Shown here one piece after another: positions 1 through 6,950 of a stretch of 17,308 nucleotides of DNA. Source of the DNA: Candidatus Bipolaricaulota bacterium. GTDB taxonomy: Bacteria > Bipolaricaulota > Bipolaricaulia > UBA7950 > UBA9294. The position numbers and the translations under genes are program-made. The DNA lies in assembly GCA_003979035.1 (NCBI GenBank), contig RXOA01000037.1:1-17308 (forward strand). The letters run 5' to 3'. Position 1 is the stretch's first letter. Each line of letters begins with the position of its first letter. The notes below the pieces were generated by a model. It had not been told where the DNA came from, made no database searches, and worked only from the letters and a program-made list of their open reading frames with translations.

Positions 1-101
1 GGACGACGGTGATCGTGGTCACCCACGACCCGATCGTCGATCCCTACGTGGAGCGGCGCATCCACCTGCGCGACGGAATGCTTCAGCGGGACGATCGCTA
101 G
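1..101 (+). CDS. ABC transporter ATP-binding protein, C-terminal end (partial)
   Basis: Only the last 32 codons and the stop are in the window; the reading frame begins at base 3. The translation contains VIVVTHDP, which is the H-loop (switch histidine) of an ABC ATPase following the hydrophobic beta strand after Walker B. The end, with RRIHLRDGML, resembles the D-loop-to-tail region of LolD/MacB-type exporter ATPases, in which the strand after the H-loop reads like 'ri.l.dG.i'. The substrate cannot be told. Its TAG stop overlaps the convergent stop of the acetyltransferase within the shared bases CTAG at 98-101, so no terminator separates the two genes. The ABC assignment is fairly sure; the LolD/MacB-like subclass is an inference from a short tail. 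Confidence 0.8.
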   Translation, partial: TTVIVVTHDPIVDPYVERRIHLRDGMLQRDDR

Positions 102-1306
102 AAGAAGTCGACGAGCAGCGTCGTTTGCTTGGGCAGGTCCTCGCCGTGGTAGCCGGGGAGAGCGGTCATCTTGCCGCAGGCGAGCATCGCGCCGACGTTC
201 GTGAACCCGCTGAGCACGGTCGAAAGCGGTCCGATTCCCGATTGGAGCGTCGGCGTTCCCCCCTGTTCCGCGTGAAGCACGCGGTCCTGCACGGCAAGCG
301 TCCATGGGCCGTTGTTCCACGGCGCTTGCGCATCCTCGACTGCGATACAGAGCGCTGTGTTCGGTGCGGCGATCTCGAGGCCGTCGAGCATAGCAAGATC
401 GACCACGCGGAGCATTGCCAGTTGTTGCAGCTTGATCGCCGACGCGTAGTCGGTGAGGTACGGCCACAGTGGTTCGTCGAGCGGCAGGTGCAGCTCGATC
501 TTTGTCACCTGGTGCGACTGCCGTTTGAGATAGGCGAGCAGCGCCTGCTTGGCCGATTCATCGCTCGCGGCAAATAGGCTGATGTTGAGCGCGGGGCTGT
601 CGGCACCGTGCTTGTGGAAGAGCGTGTAGCCCATCAGGCCGGAAATCCGACCTTGGCATTCGGCCTTGACCACGCCGCGGGCGATCTGTTCGTCGCCCCA
701 CAGCCGGAGCCGTGCTTCCCAGTGAATGTCGTCTCGCAAGGAGAAATTATAGTGGGTGCGGGCGTAGTTGTTGTAGAACGTCTTCGACGCCTCGTCGGGG
801 AAAGCAAGGTCGGTTGTCGTGATCGGGTTCTCCCCGTCGGGAACGGCAAGGATGCCGGGGGAGATCTCGTAGCGCATCCACTCGGTGAAGCTCTCCCAGC
901 CGTACTTGCGGTAGAAGCCGATGTGGAACGGATACAGCACGGAAACGGCATTTGCAGCCTCGCGCATCGTCTTCAGGGCTTGGGTCATCATGAAACGGAT
1001 GTTGCCTTGCCCGCGCCGATCCGGCCGCGAGCTGACCAATCCGACGCCGCCCATCGACACGAGGCTTTCTCGCAGCCGCATTGTGTAGGGATGGAGCAGC
1101 CAGCAAGCGACGAGTTCGTCTCCTTCCCCGCCCCCGTACACGCCGAACAGGCGCTTGTTCGCCGCCATGGAGTGGGCGAGCCACTCCGACACGGTGCTCG
1201 TCTCGGATGGGCGGACGCTATGGGCGTATCGCGCCAGCGGAAGAACCGCTTGCGGTTCGTGCAATTCGCGGTAGGTGAGCTTGTCGGGTGTCGGGTTGGC
1301 AACCAT
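98..1306 (-). CDS. Eis-family GNAT N-acetyltransferase
   Basis: The product is 402 aa. The N-terminal GNAT domain has the acetyl-CoA pyrophosphate loop RRGQGN near residues 97-102 and the Eis-like element FYRKYGWE at 131-138. The remainder fits the second GNAT-like domain and the SCP2-like C-terminal domain of the Eis family, which acetylates amines of small molecules such as aminoglycosides or protein lysines. In mycobacterial Eis a tyrosine and the C-terminal phenylalanine carboxylate act in catalysis; this protein also ends in Phe (VDFF) at residue 402 and has Tyr135 at a matching place. I chose the ATG at 1306 because GGAGGT lies four bases upstream; the frame stays open to 1396 but that extension would run into the dehydrogenase gene. 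It lies 37 nt after the dehydrogenase stop and is probably co-transcribed with it. The substrate is unknown; resistance is only one possibility. Confidence 0.85.
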   Translation of the reverse strand: MVANPTPDKLTYRELHEPQAVLPLARYAHSVRPSETSTVSEWLAHSMAANKRLFGVYGGGEGDELVACWLLHPYTMRLRESLVSMGGVGLVSSRPDRRGQGNIRFMMTQALKTMREAANAVSVLYPFHIGFYRKYGWESFTEWMRYEISPGILAVPDGENPITTTDLAFPDEASKTFYNNYARTHYNFSLRDDIHWEARLRLWGDEQIARGVVKAECQGRISGLMGYTLFHKHGADSPALNISLFAASDESAKQALLAYLKRQSHQVTKIELHLPLDEPLWPYLTDYASAIKLQQLAMLRVVDLAMLDGLEIAAPNTALCIAVEDAQAPWNNGPWTLAVQDRVLHAEQGGTPTLQSGIGPLSTVLSGFTNVGAMLACGKMTALPGYHGEDLPKQTTLLVDFF

Positions 1307-1343
1307 GGTGACCTCCATCAAAGGATCCGGTATCCATCGAGAA

Positions 1344-2309
1344 TCAGTAACCTCTTTGACGATCGACGACGCCTTGCAGCGGCTCGCCGTCCTCATAGCG
1401 GCGGAGATTCTCCAGGAAGAACGAAGAAATCTGCTCCGGGATATTCAGCCCTGCGTGATGAGGCGTGATCGTGACGTTGGGGAGCTCCCACAGGATGTGA
1501 TCGGGTGGGAGTGGCTCCGTCTCGAACACGTCGAGAATCGCGCCTCCGATCGCTTCTTTCTGCAGCGATGCGACCAGGGCCTGCTCGTCGACGATTGCAC
1601 CCCGTGCCACGTTGACGAGCACGGCGTCCGGCTTCATCGTGGCAAGGGCCTCGGTGCCGATCAGCCCTCTGGTTTCCGTGGTCAACGGAAGCGTGATGAT
1701 GAGAACGTCCGCTTCACGAAGGAAGTCACGCAGCTCTTGCGGGCCGTAGATGTGCTCGAACTCAGGTAGTTTGGATGTCGTTCTTGCATACCCGGTCACC
1801 CGCATCCGCATGCCTCTTGCTCGATGAGCTACGGCGCGGCCGATCGAACCGGTGCCGGCGATCGCCATCGTCTTCCCCTTCAGCCATCGGAGTGTCCGCG
1901 GCATCCACATGTGCCCGACTTGATCCTCCTGCAGTTCGATCACCCGCTGGGTGCGGGCGAGAAGATGGCCGAACACGTACTCGGCGATCTGATCGCCGAA
2001 CCCGACATCGGCTCGAGTCAGCACCACATCGTCAGGAAGATCGGCGCCGGCAAGAAAGCGATCAACGCCGGCGCCGGTGACCTGAATCCAGCGCAACCGC
2101 TCCCCGCGGCGGAGGATTTCCGCTGGGAAGGTGATCGATCCGAGAACGATCTCCGCACTGCCGATGGCGCGCTCCACGTCGTCGACAGACGAGCAGAACC
2201 GGTAATGGCGGCGAGGATTGTCGAGCAGCAACGTGCGGTACGGCGCGTCGCTCTCGCGGAGGAAAACCAGGATCTCCCTCGTGTCGGGATTGAGTTTGGC
2301 GTTGATCAT
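1344..2309 (-). CDS. D-isomer-specific 2-hydroxyacid dehydrogenase
   Basis: The product is 321 aa, normal for the family, and reversibly reduces 2-oxoacids to D-2-hydroxyacids with NAD(P)H in the cytosol. The nucleotide-binding loop GTGSIG is at 152-157. The strand after it ends in YAR (Arg176) rather than an acidic residue, which favours NADPH, an inference. The catalytic triad is visible: Arg236 in VNVARG, Glu265 in DVFETEP and His284 in TPHHAG. The start is placed at the ATG at 2309, which has AGGAG four bases upstream; two in-frame upstream starts (to 2345) lack such a site. The gene follows the membrane protein by about 147 nt and precedes the acetyltransferase by 37 nt on the same strand. 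Glyoxylate/hydroxypyruvate reductase or a related keto-acid reductase are the likeliest activities; the true substrate cannot be read from sequence. Confidence 0.9.
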   Translation of the reverse strand: MINAKLNPDTREILVFLRESDAPYRTLLLDNPRRHYRFCSSVDDVERAIGSAEIVLGSITFPAEILRRGERLRWIQVTGAGVDRFLAGADLPDDVVLTRADVGFGDQIAEYVFGHLLARTQRVIELQEDQVGHMWMPRTLRWLKGKTMAIAGTGSIGRAVAHRARGMRMRVTGYARTTSKLPEFEHIYGPQELRDFLREADVLIITLPLTTETRGLIGTEALATMKPDAVLVNVARGAIVDEQALVASLQKEAIGGAILDVFETEPLPPDHILWELPNVTITPHHAGLNIPEQISSFFLENLRRYEDGEPLQGVVDRQRGY

Positions 2310-2456
2310 CGGGCTCCTATGCGGTTGTGGGATCATAGCATACAAGGCGATCGCGGAGACGTCTATCGGCGGTGATGATGGGAAGCGGTCCGGGAAGGAC
2401 CCGGATCATGCGGAATCGGTTGCTGATTGCCGATGGCTCGATCGACGGGCCGTTGC

Positions 2457-3332
2457 CTAGGCGATGCCGCTTCGATACCTTGACCCACGAATTGTGCCGA
2501 ACACTCGAATCGGAATTGCGCCGGCAACGGCGGCCCACAGCGGGCCGAGAAGAGCGATGGTCTCGACACCATCGACAACGACGGCAACAAGCGCCCCCGC
2601 CACCGCGAGAAGCTGTGCGGCGGCGACCCGATGACCGGAGAGCGGCTCCAAATCTTCGTCCCCCACGGAAGTCACCCGGTGCGAGGCAACGATTCCGGGA
2701 AGCGAGGCGATGGCCACGGCGACGACGCCCCACCGCCACCCGCCTCCGAGGACGGCCAGCGAGTCCGGCGGCGGAAGCACCGGGCGATGCAGAATCCACA
2801 ACGGGACCATCGCCGCGACAACGATCCCTGCACCGACAAGATGAACCTTCCTCGGCAGCGGCAGCGCCGCATCCACCGCCAGCGCCGCTGCCGTCACCCA
2901 CCCCACCGATCCGTAGCCGCGCCAAACAAGAAATGCGGCGAGGATCGCCAACACGGCATCATCGCCCCAGGACGCGGCTTTTCCCACGGTTCGGTTGACC
3001 AAACGGACCGCAAGAAGGATCCACAGCAGGAGGACAAGATCGGGAGAACCGAGGACGAAAGAACCGGCAACGGCGAAGGGAACGGCGACGAACGCCGAAG
3101 CGTTCCGGTCGGGATCAGCTTCTCGCCCGATGGCCCACGCAAGAAACACAGTCCCGGCAACCCTCAGAGCGTCGAGGGCGGCGATCCCTGCGGATCGCCC
3201 GAGAAGCCACCAGTTGAGAAAGCCGACCCACCAACTTGCCACGATGAGGATCGCGATGGCGCGATTGCTGGCGAAGCGTAGGTCGAGCGATCGGCCGAGT
3301 GCGAACGAGGTTCTGATCGATGAAGGCTCCAT
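2457..3332 (-). CDS. Polytopic membrane protein of unknown function
   Basis: I do not recognise this family. The 291-aa product is strongly hydrophobic, with about eight or nine predicted helices near residues 25-45, 51-69, 79-94, 97-113, 125-138, 142-157, 164-182, 200-217, 236-254 and 258-276; some are short and may be re-entrant. There is no ATPase, channel or enzyme motif that I can name. A loop near 219-235 (VTSVGDEDLEP) is charged, and the C-terminus is basic. The start is uncertain: the ATG at 3332 has no clear SD, and a TTG at 3416 would give 319 aa and overlap the end of the fpg-like gene by 22 nt. The gene lies directly downstream of the glycosylase on the same strand, so it is probably co-transcribed with it. 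Hydrophobic coding in one frame over the full length makes it real. Confidence 0.7.
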   Translation of the reverse strand: MEPSSIRTSFALGRSLDLRFASNRAIAILIVASWWVGFLNWWLLGRSAGIAALDALRVAGTVFLAWAIGREADPDRNASAFVAVPFAVAGSFVLGSPDLVLLLWILLAVRLVNRTVGKAASWGDDAVLAILAAFLVWRGYGSVGWVTAAALAVDAALPLPRKVHLVGAGIVVAAMVPLWILHRPVLPPPDSLAVLGGGWRWGVVAVAIASLPGIVASHRVTSVGDEDLEPLSGHRVAAAQLLAVAGALVAVVVDGVETIALLGPLWAAVAGAIPIRVFGTIRGSRYRSGIA

Positions 3333-3394
3333 GGAAGCCAAGCGTAGGACTGCAATCGTGTTGATGGCAAATCGAAGAGCGGACGATGGATACG

Positions 3395-4207
3395 CTATGC
3401 AGGGAGCGGCTGGCAAACGGGGCAGATGAACCCCGAGGTCGATCCGGTCCTTATTTTCTCAATCGCCGTGCCGCAAACGGGGCAGGGTTTTCCTTCGCGG
3501 TAGCCGACGAGCAAATCGTCGGCTGTGAACCCGCCGCGCTCGCCGTACAGGTTGAGTTCGTAGAATGCGCCGCCCTTGGCGATGCTTCGCGTGATCTCTT
3601 GCCGGATGGAGGCGTGCAGCGATCGGATTTCCTGCTCGCGAAGCGACGAAATCGGAGACAAGGGATGAATCCGGGCGCGGAAGAGGATGTCGTGGATGTA
3701 GGCGTTGCCGATTCCGGCGATCTTCGATTGGTCGAGAAGGAGCGGCTTGATCCGTCCCCGCCGTCCGCGAAGCAGGTCTTCGAATCCCTCGACCGATAGC
3801 TCCAGGGCATCAGGACCGAGCCTGCCGACCATCGGGTGCTGTGAGACGCCGCCGGAAGCGACGTAGTGAACGTACCCGAACCACCAGAAATTGAGGGCAA
3901 GACTTCGTCCGGCATCCATGTCGAACCGGATTCGCCACTTGTCGGGCAACTTCCCCCGCTGTACCAGCAGAATTTCGCCGCCCATACCGAGGTTGATCAG
4001 CAGATGTCCCCGCGCCAGCTCCGCAATCAACCACTTACCGTGGTGCGAAACCGTACGGATCCGATTGCCGAGCATGGCCTCCCGGAAGGATGTGCTCGGC
4101 ACGTTCAGACACTTCGGTTGGAGAATCTCCACCTCGGACACGGTCGCGTCGGCAAGGGCGTCGTTCAGCTCGCGGGCGCGGCAGGTGATTTCGGGCAACT
4201 CGGGCAT
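3395..4207 (-). CDS. Fpg/Nei-family DNA glycosylase (divergent MutM-like)
   Basis: The product is 270 aa, the usual Fpg length. It removes oxidised bases and nicks the strand by beta/delta-elimination. It begins MPELPE, giving the N-terminal proline nucleophile and adjacent glutamate after Met removal; this fixes the start at 4207 although the frame is open to 4246. Lys58 in HHGKWL matches the beta-hinge lysine. The helix-two-turn-helix is GIGNAYIHDILFRARIHP near 165-182. A zinc finger has Cys242, Cys245, Cys262 and Cys265. Two features are not canonical: the glutamine/glutamate-bearing helix reads YIHDILF, and the arginine normally five residues before the third zinc-finger cysteine is Thr257 here. 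Such changes, with the FYELNLYGERGGF stretch, occur in a divergent Fpg-like clade, so the lesion preference may differ. No SD is present; a TATCAT box eight bases upstream suggests a leaderless transcript. Confidence 0.88.
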   Translation of the reverse strand: MPELPEITCRARELNDALADATVSEVEILQPKCLNVPSTSFREAMLGNRIRTVSHHGKWLIAELARGHLLINLGMGGEILLVQRGKLPDKWRIRFDMDAGRSLALNFWWFGYVHYVASGGVSQHPMVGRLGPDALELSVEGFEDLLRGRRGRIKPLLLDQSKIAGIGNAYIHDILFRARIHPLSPISSLREQEIRSLHASIRQEITRSIAKGGAFYELNLYGERGGFTADDLLVGYREGKPCPVCGTAIEKIRTGSTSGFICPVCQPLPA

Positions 4208-4215
4208 GATGAACG

Positions 4216-4221
4216 ATGATA
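4216..4221 (-). promoter_or_regulatory. Candidate -10 box of a leaderless fpg-like transcript
   Basis: On the minus strand TATCAT (five of six to consensus) ends eight bases before the ATG at 4207, so transcription would begin at or within a base or two of the start codon. No SD lies in that gap. A TTGCCT (4241-4246) stands 19 bases upstream as a poor -35. The call rests on the box position and the missing SD only. Confidence 0.35.
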
Positions 4222-4309
4222 ACGGATCAAGGACGCCATGAGGCAACGCCGCGCAGCGGTCTCCGATGCGGGTCGCCCATGGCTCCGGGGGTCACGCCGC
4301 TTTGTGCAC

Positions 4310-4339
4310 TTGACGAAAGATGGAGCTGCACTCTAGGCT
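4310..4339 (+). promoter_or_regulatory. Candidate sigma-70-type promoter of the histidine kinase operon
   Basis: TTGACG (4310-4315, five of six to the -35 consensus) is followed after 18 bases by TAGGCT (4334-4339), a weak but T/A/T-preserving -10. Transcription would begin near 4346, directly before the SD GGGAGG at 4347-4352 of the kinase gene, giving a very short leader. The -10 is poor, so this is a moderate guess. Confidence 0.4.
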
Positions 4340-4360
4340 GCTCGACGGGAGGACAGCCCG

Positions 4361-5944
4361 ATGCGAGCAGCAAGCGTGAAGTCGTGCCTCACGACGTTTG
4401 GAGTCGTTGCGGTGTTCATCGTGGTCTTGTTTGGTTTGAGCCGCATCAACTACCTTCTGTTCCACACCGTGGTTGAGCTGTTCTCGATTGTCATCGCCGC
4501 GGGAATCTTCATGCTTGCATGGAATGCTCGCTCGTACCACCAGAATGGATCTCTTCTTCTCCTTGGGATTGGCTACGCAGCGATCGCTGGGATGGATCTG
4601 CTGCACACGCTCTCCTACCAGGGGATGGATCTGATTCCGGGAGCCGGAGCGAACACGTCGACGCAGTTGTGGATTGCTGGCAGGGGAATGGAGAGCGTAA
4701 CGCTTGTGCTTGTTCCGCTTTGGTTCGGGCGGAGGATCCGCGAGCGACTCGTCCTCGCGGCCTACGCCGCGGCGGCGGTCGGGCTGGCCGTGCTTGTGTT
4801 CGCCAAGTGGTTCCCGGTTTGCTATGTTCCCGGTCAGGGCTTGACCGCGTTCAAAGTTGCGGCGGAGTACGTGATCTGCGGTCTCGTCCTCGTCGGGCTT
4901 GTCGCGCTGTGGCGGAAGCGGCGCAGCATCGATCAGCGAGTCGGATCATGGCTTGGGGCATCGATGGTCTTCACCATCGCCGCCGAGGTGGCGTTCACTC
5001 GGTACGTCAGCGTGTTCGGATCGGCGAATCTGGCCGGACACATGCTGAAATTGGTGTCGTTCTTCTTCATCTACAAGGCGATCATCGAGACGGGGATCGT
5101 TCGTCCATTACGGCTTTTGTTTCGCGATCTGAAGCGGGAGCAAGAGTCGTTGGAGACGACAAGAGACCGCCTGGAGGAAAGCGTTGAGGAAAGGACGGCC
5201 GAATTGTGGCAGACGAACATGCGCCTGAGTTCCGAGATTGCCGAGCGGAGAGAGGTCGAGCACGAGCTTCGATCTCGCGAGCAGCAGCTCCAAGACATGA
5301 TGAGACGCGTTGTCACGGCACAGGAAGAGGAACGAGCACGATTGTCGAGGGAGTTGCATGATGAGGCAGGGCAGTCGCTGACATTGCTTTCGTTGAGCTT
5401 GAACGGGGCTGTGAAGCAGCTCCCCAAGGGAGAGCGTTCGGTGCAGGCGGAGATCCGTCAAGCGGCGGATCTTGCCCAGCGCACGATGGATCGAATCCGG
5501 CGGCTGGCGCATGGGCTACATCCGCCGGCATTGGATGTGCTCGGATTGCGGGAAGCGCTTCGCGAGATGTGCGTTGATGTTGAGGCGCGAACCGGGCTGT
5601 CGATCGAGTACACATCGGATGCCGCGTTCGATGTCACGAAGGAGGTCGGCACGGCAGTGTATCGGGTTCTTCAGGAGTCGCTCGCCAACATAGGCAAGCA
5701 CGCATCTGCCGCTCACGCGCGGGTTGACGTGCACTTCTCTCAGGCAGACGGCATGCTGCGTGTCCGCGTGGAGGATGATGGGCGCGGATTCGATCCGGAT
5801 GCCGTGGATTCGGCCGGCGGAGGGATGGGATTGGAAGGAATGCGAGAGCGCCTCGAGCAGCTCGGGGGGTGGCTGGAGCTGGAATCTTCGAAAGGGAAGG
5901 GCACACATCTTGTCGCTCACATCCCCGTCAAGGAGGCGACTTGA
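4361..5944 (+). CDS. MASE3 membrane sensor histidine kinase
   Basis: The product is 527 aa. Residues about 10-240 form a seven- or eight-helix membrane sensor of the MASE3 type, with the typical intramembrane/loop motifs DLLHTLSYQGM (79-89) and N-S-T-Q-L-W-I-A-G-R (98-107). A coiled coil (about 248-310, rich in Glu/Arg) links to a HisKA_3 dimerisation domain with phosphate acceptor His333 in SRELHDEAGQSLT. The C-terminal HATPase has an N-box (ESLANIGKHA), the G1 motif EDDGRGFD and the G2 motif GMGLEGMRERL. It autophosphorylates His and passes phosphate to a NarL-type regulator, encoded immediately downstream with a 4-nt overlap. The start ATG has GGGAGG eight bases upstream. The signal is unknown: MASE3 ligands have not been established to my knowledge. 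Confidence 0.93.
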   Translation: MRAASVKSCLTTFGVVAVFIVVLFGLSRINYLLFHTVVELFSIVIAAGIFMLAWNARSYHQNGSLLLLGIGYAAIAGMDLLHTLSYQGMDLIPGAGANTSTQLWIAGRGMESVTLVLVPLWFGRRIRERLVLAAYAAAAVGLAVLVFAKWFPVCYVPGQGLTAFKVAAEYVICGLVLVGLVALWRKRRSIDQRVGSWLGASMVFTIAAEVAFTRYVSVFGSANLAGHMLKLVSFFFIYKAIIETGIVRPLRLLFRDLKREQESLETTRDRLEESVEERTAELWQTNMRLSSEIAERREVEHELRSREQQLQDMMRRVVTAQEEERARLSRELHDEAGQSLTLLSLSLNGAVKQLPKGERSVQAEIRQAADLAQRTMDRIRRLAHGLHPPALDVLGLREALREMCVDVEARTGLSIEYTSDAAFDVTKEVGTAVYRVLQESLANIGKHASAAHARVDVHFSQADGMLRVRVEDDGRGFDPDAVDSAGGGMGLEGMRERLEQLGGWLELESSKGKGTHLVAHIPVKEAT

Positions 5945-6582
5945 TCCGAGTGATTCTTGCCGATGACCACCATCTTGTCCGGCAGGCGCTGCGCGCCCTG
6001 CTCGAGAAGTCGCCGGGAATCAAGGTTGTTGGAGAAGCGGAAAACGGTCTCGAAGCCGTGCAGGGCGCGCGGCGCCTGAAACCGGATGTGGTCGTTGTCG
6101 ATGTGGCCATGCCGACGATGAACGGTATCGAAGCGGCATACGCGATCAAGCGACTGGCATGCGACATCAAGGTTGTCGCCCTATCCATGCACGATGATCC
6201 GATCCTCATCAGGCGGGCCCTGCGGAGCGGCGTCCATGGATATCTACTGAAGAGCTCGATCAGCGATGAGCTGCTGTCAGCGATTCGCGCCGTGGCCGAG
6301 GGTCGGCCGTTTCTAAGTGCTGCCATCAGGACGGATGTCGAGCCGGCCGACGCCGGGAGACAGCGGCAAGACTTGTTCGATCGGCTGACGCCGCGTGAGC
6401 GGCAGGTTCTTCAGCTGGTCAGCGAGGGCTACACCAACCGACGAATCGCCGACATGCTGTATATCTCCGTGAAAACCGTCGAGAAACACCGCGCAAGTCT
6501 GATGTCCAAGCTGAGAGTCCACGATGTTCCAGGATTGGTTCGTCTTGCGCTGGAGCACCGACTGATCAGCTTCTCCGCCTGA
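5941..6582 (+). CDS. NarL/FixJ-family response regulator
   Basis: The product is 213 aa. A receiver domain (1-120) has the acidic pair Asp8/Asp9, phospho-acceptor Asp54 in VVVDVAMP, switch Ser82 and Lys104 in GYLLKSS. A LuxR-type helix-turn-helix follows at about 149-205 (LTPRERQVLQLVSEGYTNRRIADMLYIS and VKTVEKHRASLMSKL). The start is a TTG at 5941, chosen because AAGGAGG lies four bases upstream (5930-5936) and the receiver starts right after; it overlaps the kinase TGA as TTGA, typical of translational coupling. The longer in-frame reading from 5869 lies inside the kinase gene. It is the obvious partner of the MASE3 kinase; its targets are unknown. Confidence 0.93.
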   Translation: MIRVILADDHHLVRQALRALLEKSPGIKVVGEAENGLEAVQGARRLKPDVVVVDVAMPTMNGIEAAYAIKRLACDIKVVALSMHDDPILIRRALRSGVHGYLLKSSISDELLSAIRAVAEGRPFLSAAIRTDVEPADAGRQRQDLFDRLTPRERQVLQLVSEGYTNRRIADMLYISVKTVEKHRASLMSKLRVHDVPGLVRLALEHRLISFSA

Positions 6583-6681
6583 ACGAATCGTTCGGTTCGG
6601 AAGCTCGCTCTCCCCCCGGGAAGCATCCTCAAGAAGGTGTCTCGTGAACGTTGATCAGATTTGATGCATCGCGGAGCAAAA

Positions 6682-6696
6682 GGTAGGGAATCTACC
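6682..6696. promoter_or_regulatory. Palindromic site GGTAG-N5-CTACC, possible regulator operator
   Basis: GGTAG and CTACC form a perfect 5-bp dyad around GGAAT, followed by CATAGTTCGGGG. It is 100 nt downstream of the NarL-family regulator gene. The dyad could bind a LuxR-type dimer or form a small RNA hairpin; nothing in the sequence proves either. Confidence 0.25.
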
Positions 6697-6739
6697 CATA
6701 GTTCGGGGTTCGTGCGCGGGAGACAATGAGGTGGCTGCG

Positions 6740-6810
6740 GGAGTGCACGGCGAAACGGAGTCGTCCAAGGAAGAGGCGCAGAGGAATCACATCCGGGATA
6801 CGTGCACTCC
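6740..6810. repeat. 10-bp perfect inverted repeat flanking 51 nt
   Basis: GGAGTGCACG (6740-6749) and CGTGCACTCC (6801-6810) are exact reverse complements, separated by 51 nt. As RNA they would close a long stem-loop. The repeat lies in the convergent gap, outside any gene I accept. Confidence 0.45.
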
Positions 6811-6874
6811 ATGTAGTCGCTCCCTGCAGGACTGAGAAGATGAGGGAGTGCCCACCACTGCACGACTGTCCTCC

Positions 6875-6909
6875 GAGAGAGGGAAGCGGACACGACGTTT
6901 CCCTCTTTC
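6875..6909. terminator. 11-bp hairpin in the convergent gap, possible two-way terminator
   Basis: GAGAGAGGGAA (6875-6885) pairs with TTCCCTCTTTC (6899-6909) with one G-U, around a 13-nt loop. It is about 40 nt beyond the Nudix stop on the minus strand. Neither side has a clear run of T after the stem, so it is not a classical intrinsic terminator. Confidence 0.35.
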
Positions 6910-6950
6910 CCCGTTTACGTAGCGGTTGCCGCCGTGCTTCCGAACGGCAA

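Larger units (their letters stand above)
6583..6950. other. Non-coding gap between converging genes, with several inverted repeats
   Basis: This 368-nt stretch lies between the regulator stop (+) and the Nudix stop (-). I see no convincing gene: an open plus-strand frame from 6726 runs into the antisense of the Nudix gene, has a biased composition and resembles no family. The gap does hold a GGTAG/CTACC palindrome at 6682-6696, a 10-bp inverted repeat with arms 6740-6749 and 6801-6810, and an 11-bp hairpin at 6875-6909, listed separately. A small structured RNA or a two-way terminator region are both possible. Confidence 0.5.

Noticed and set aside
608..1468. A 286-codon plus-strand frame opposite the acetyltransferase
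   Set aside because: It is the antisense of a protein with recognisable GNAT motifs and has no SD or family similarity.
2387..2401. GGTCC/GGACC hairpin as a terminator for the membrane protein gene
   Set aside because: The stem is only 5 bp with no T-run and is 56 nt or more from the stop on the minus strand.
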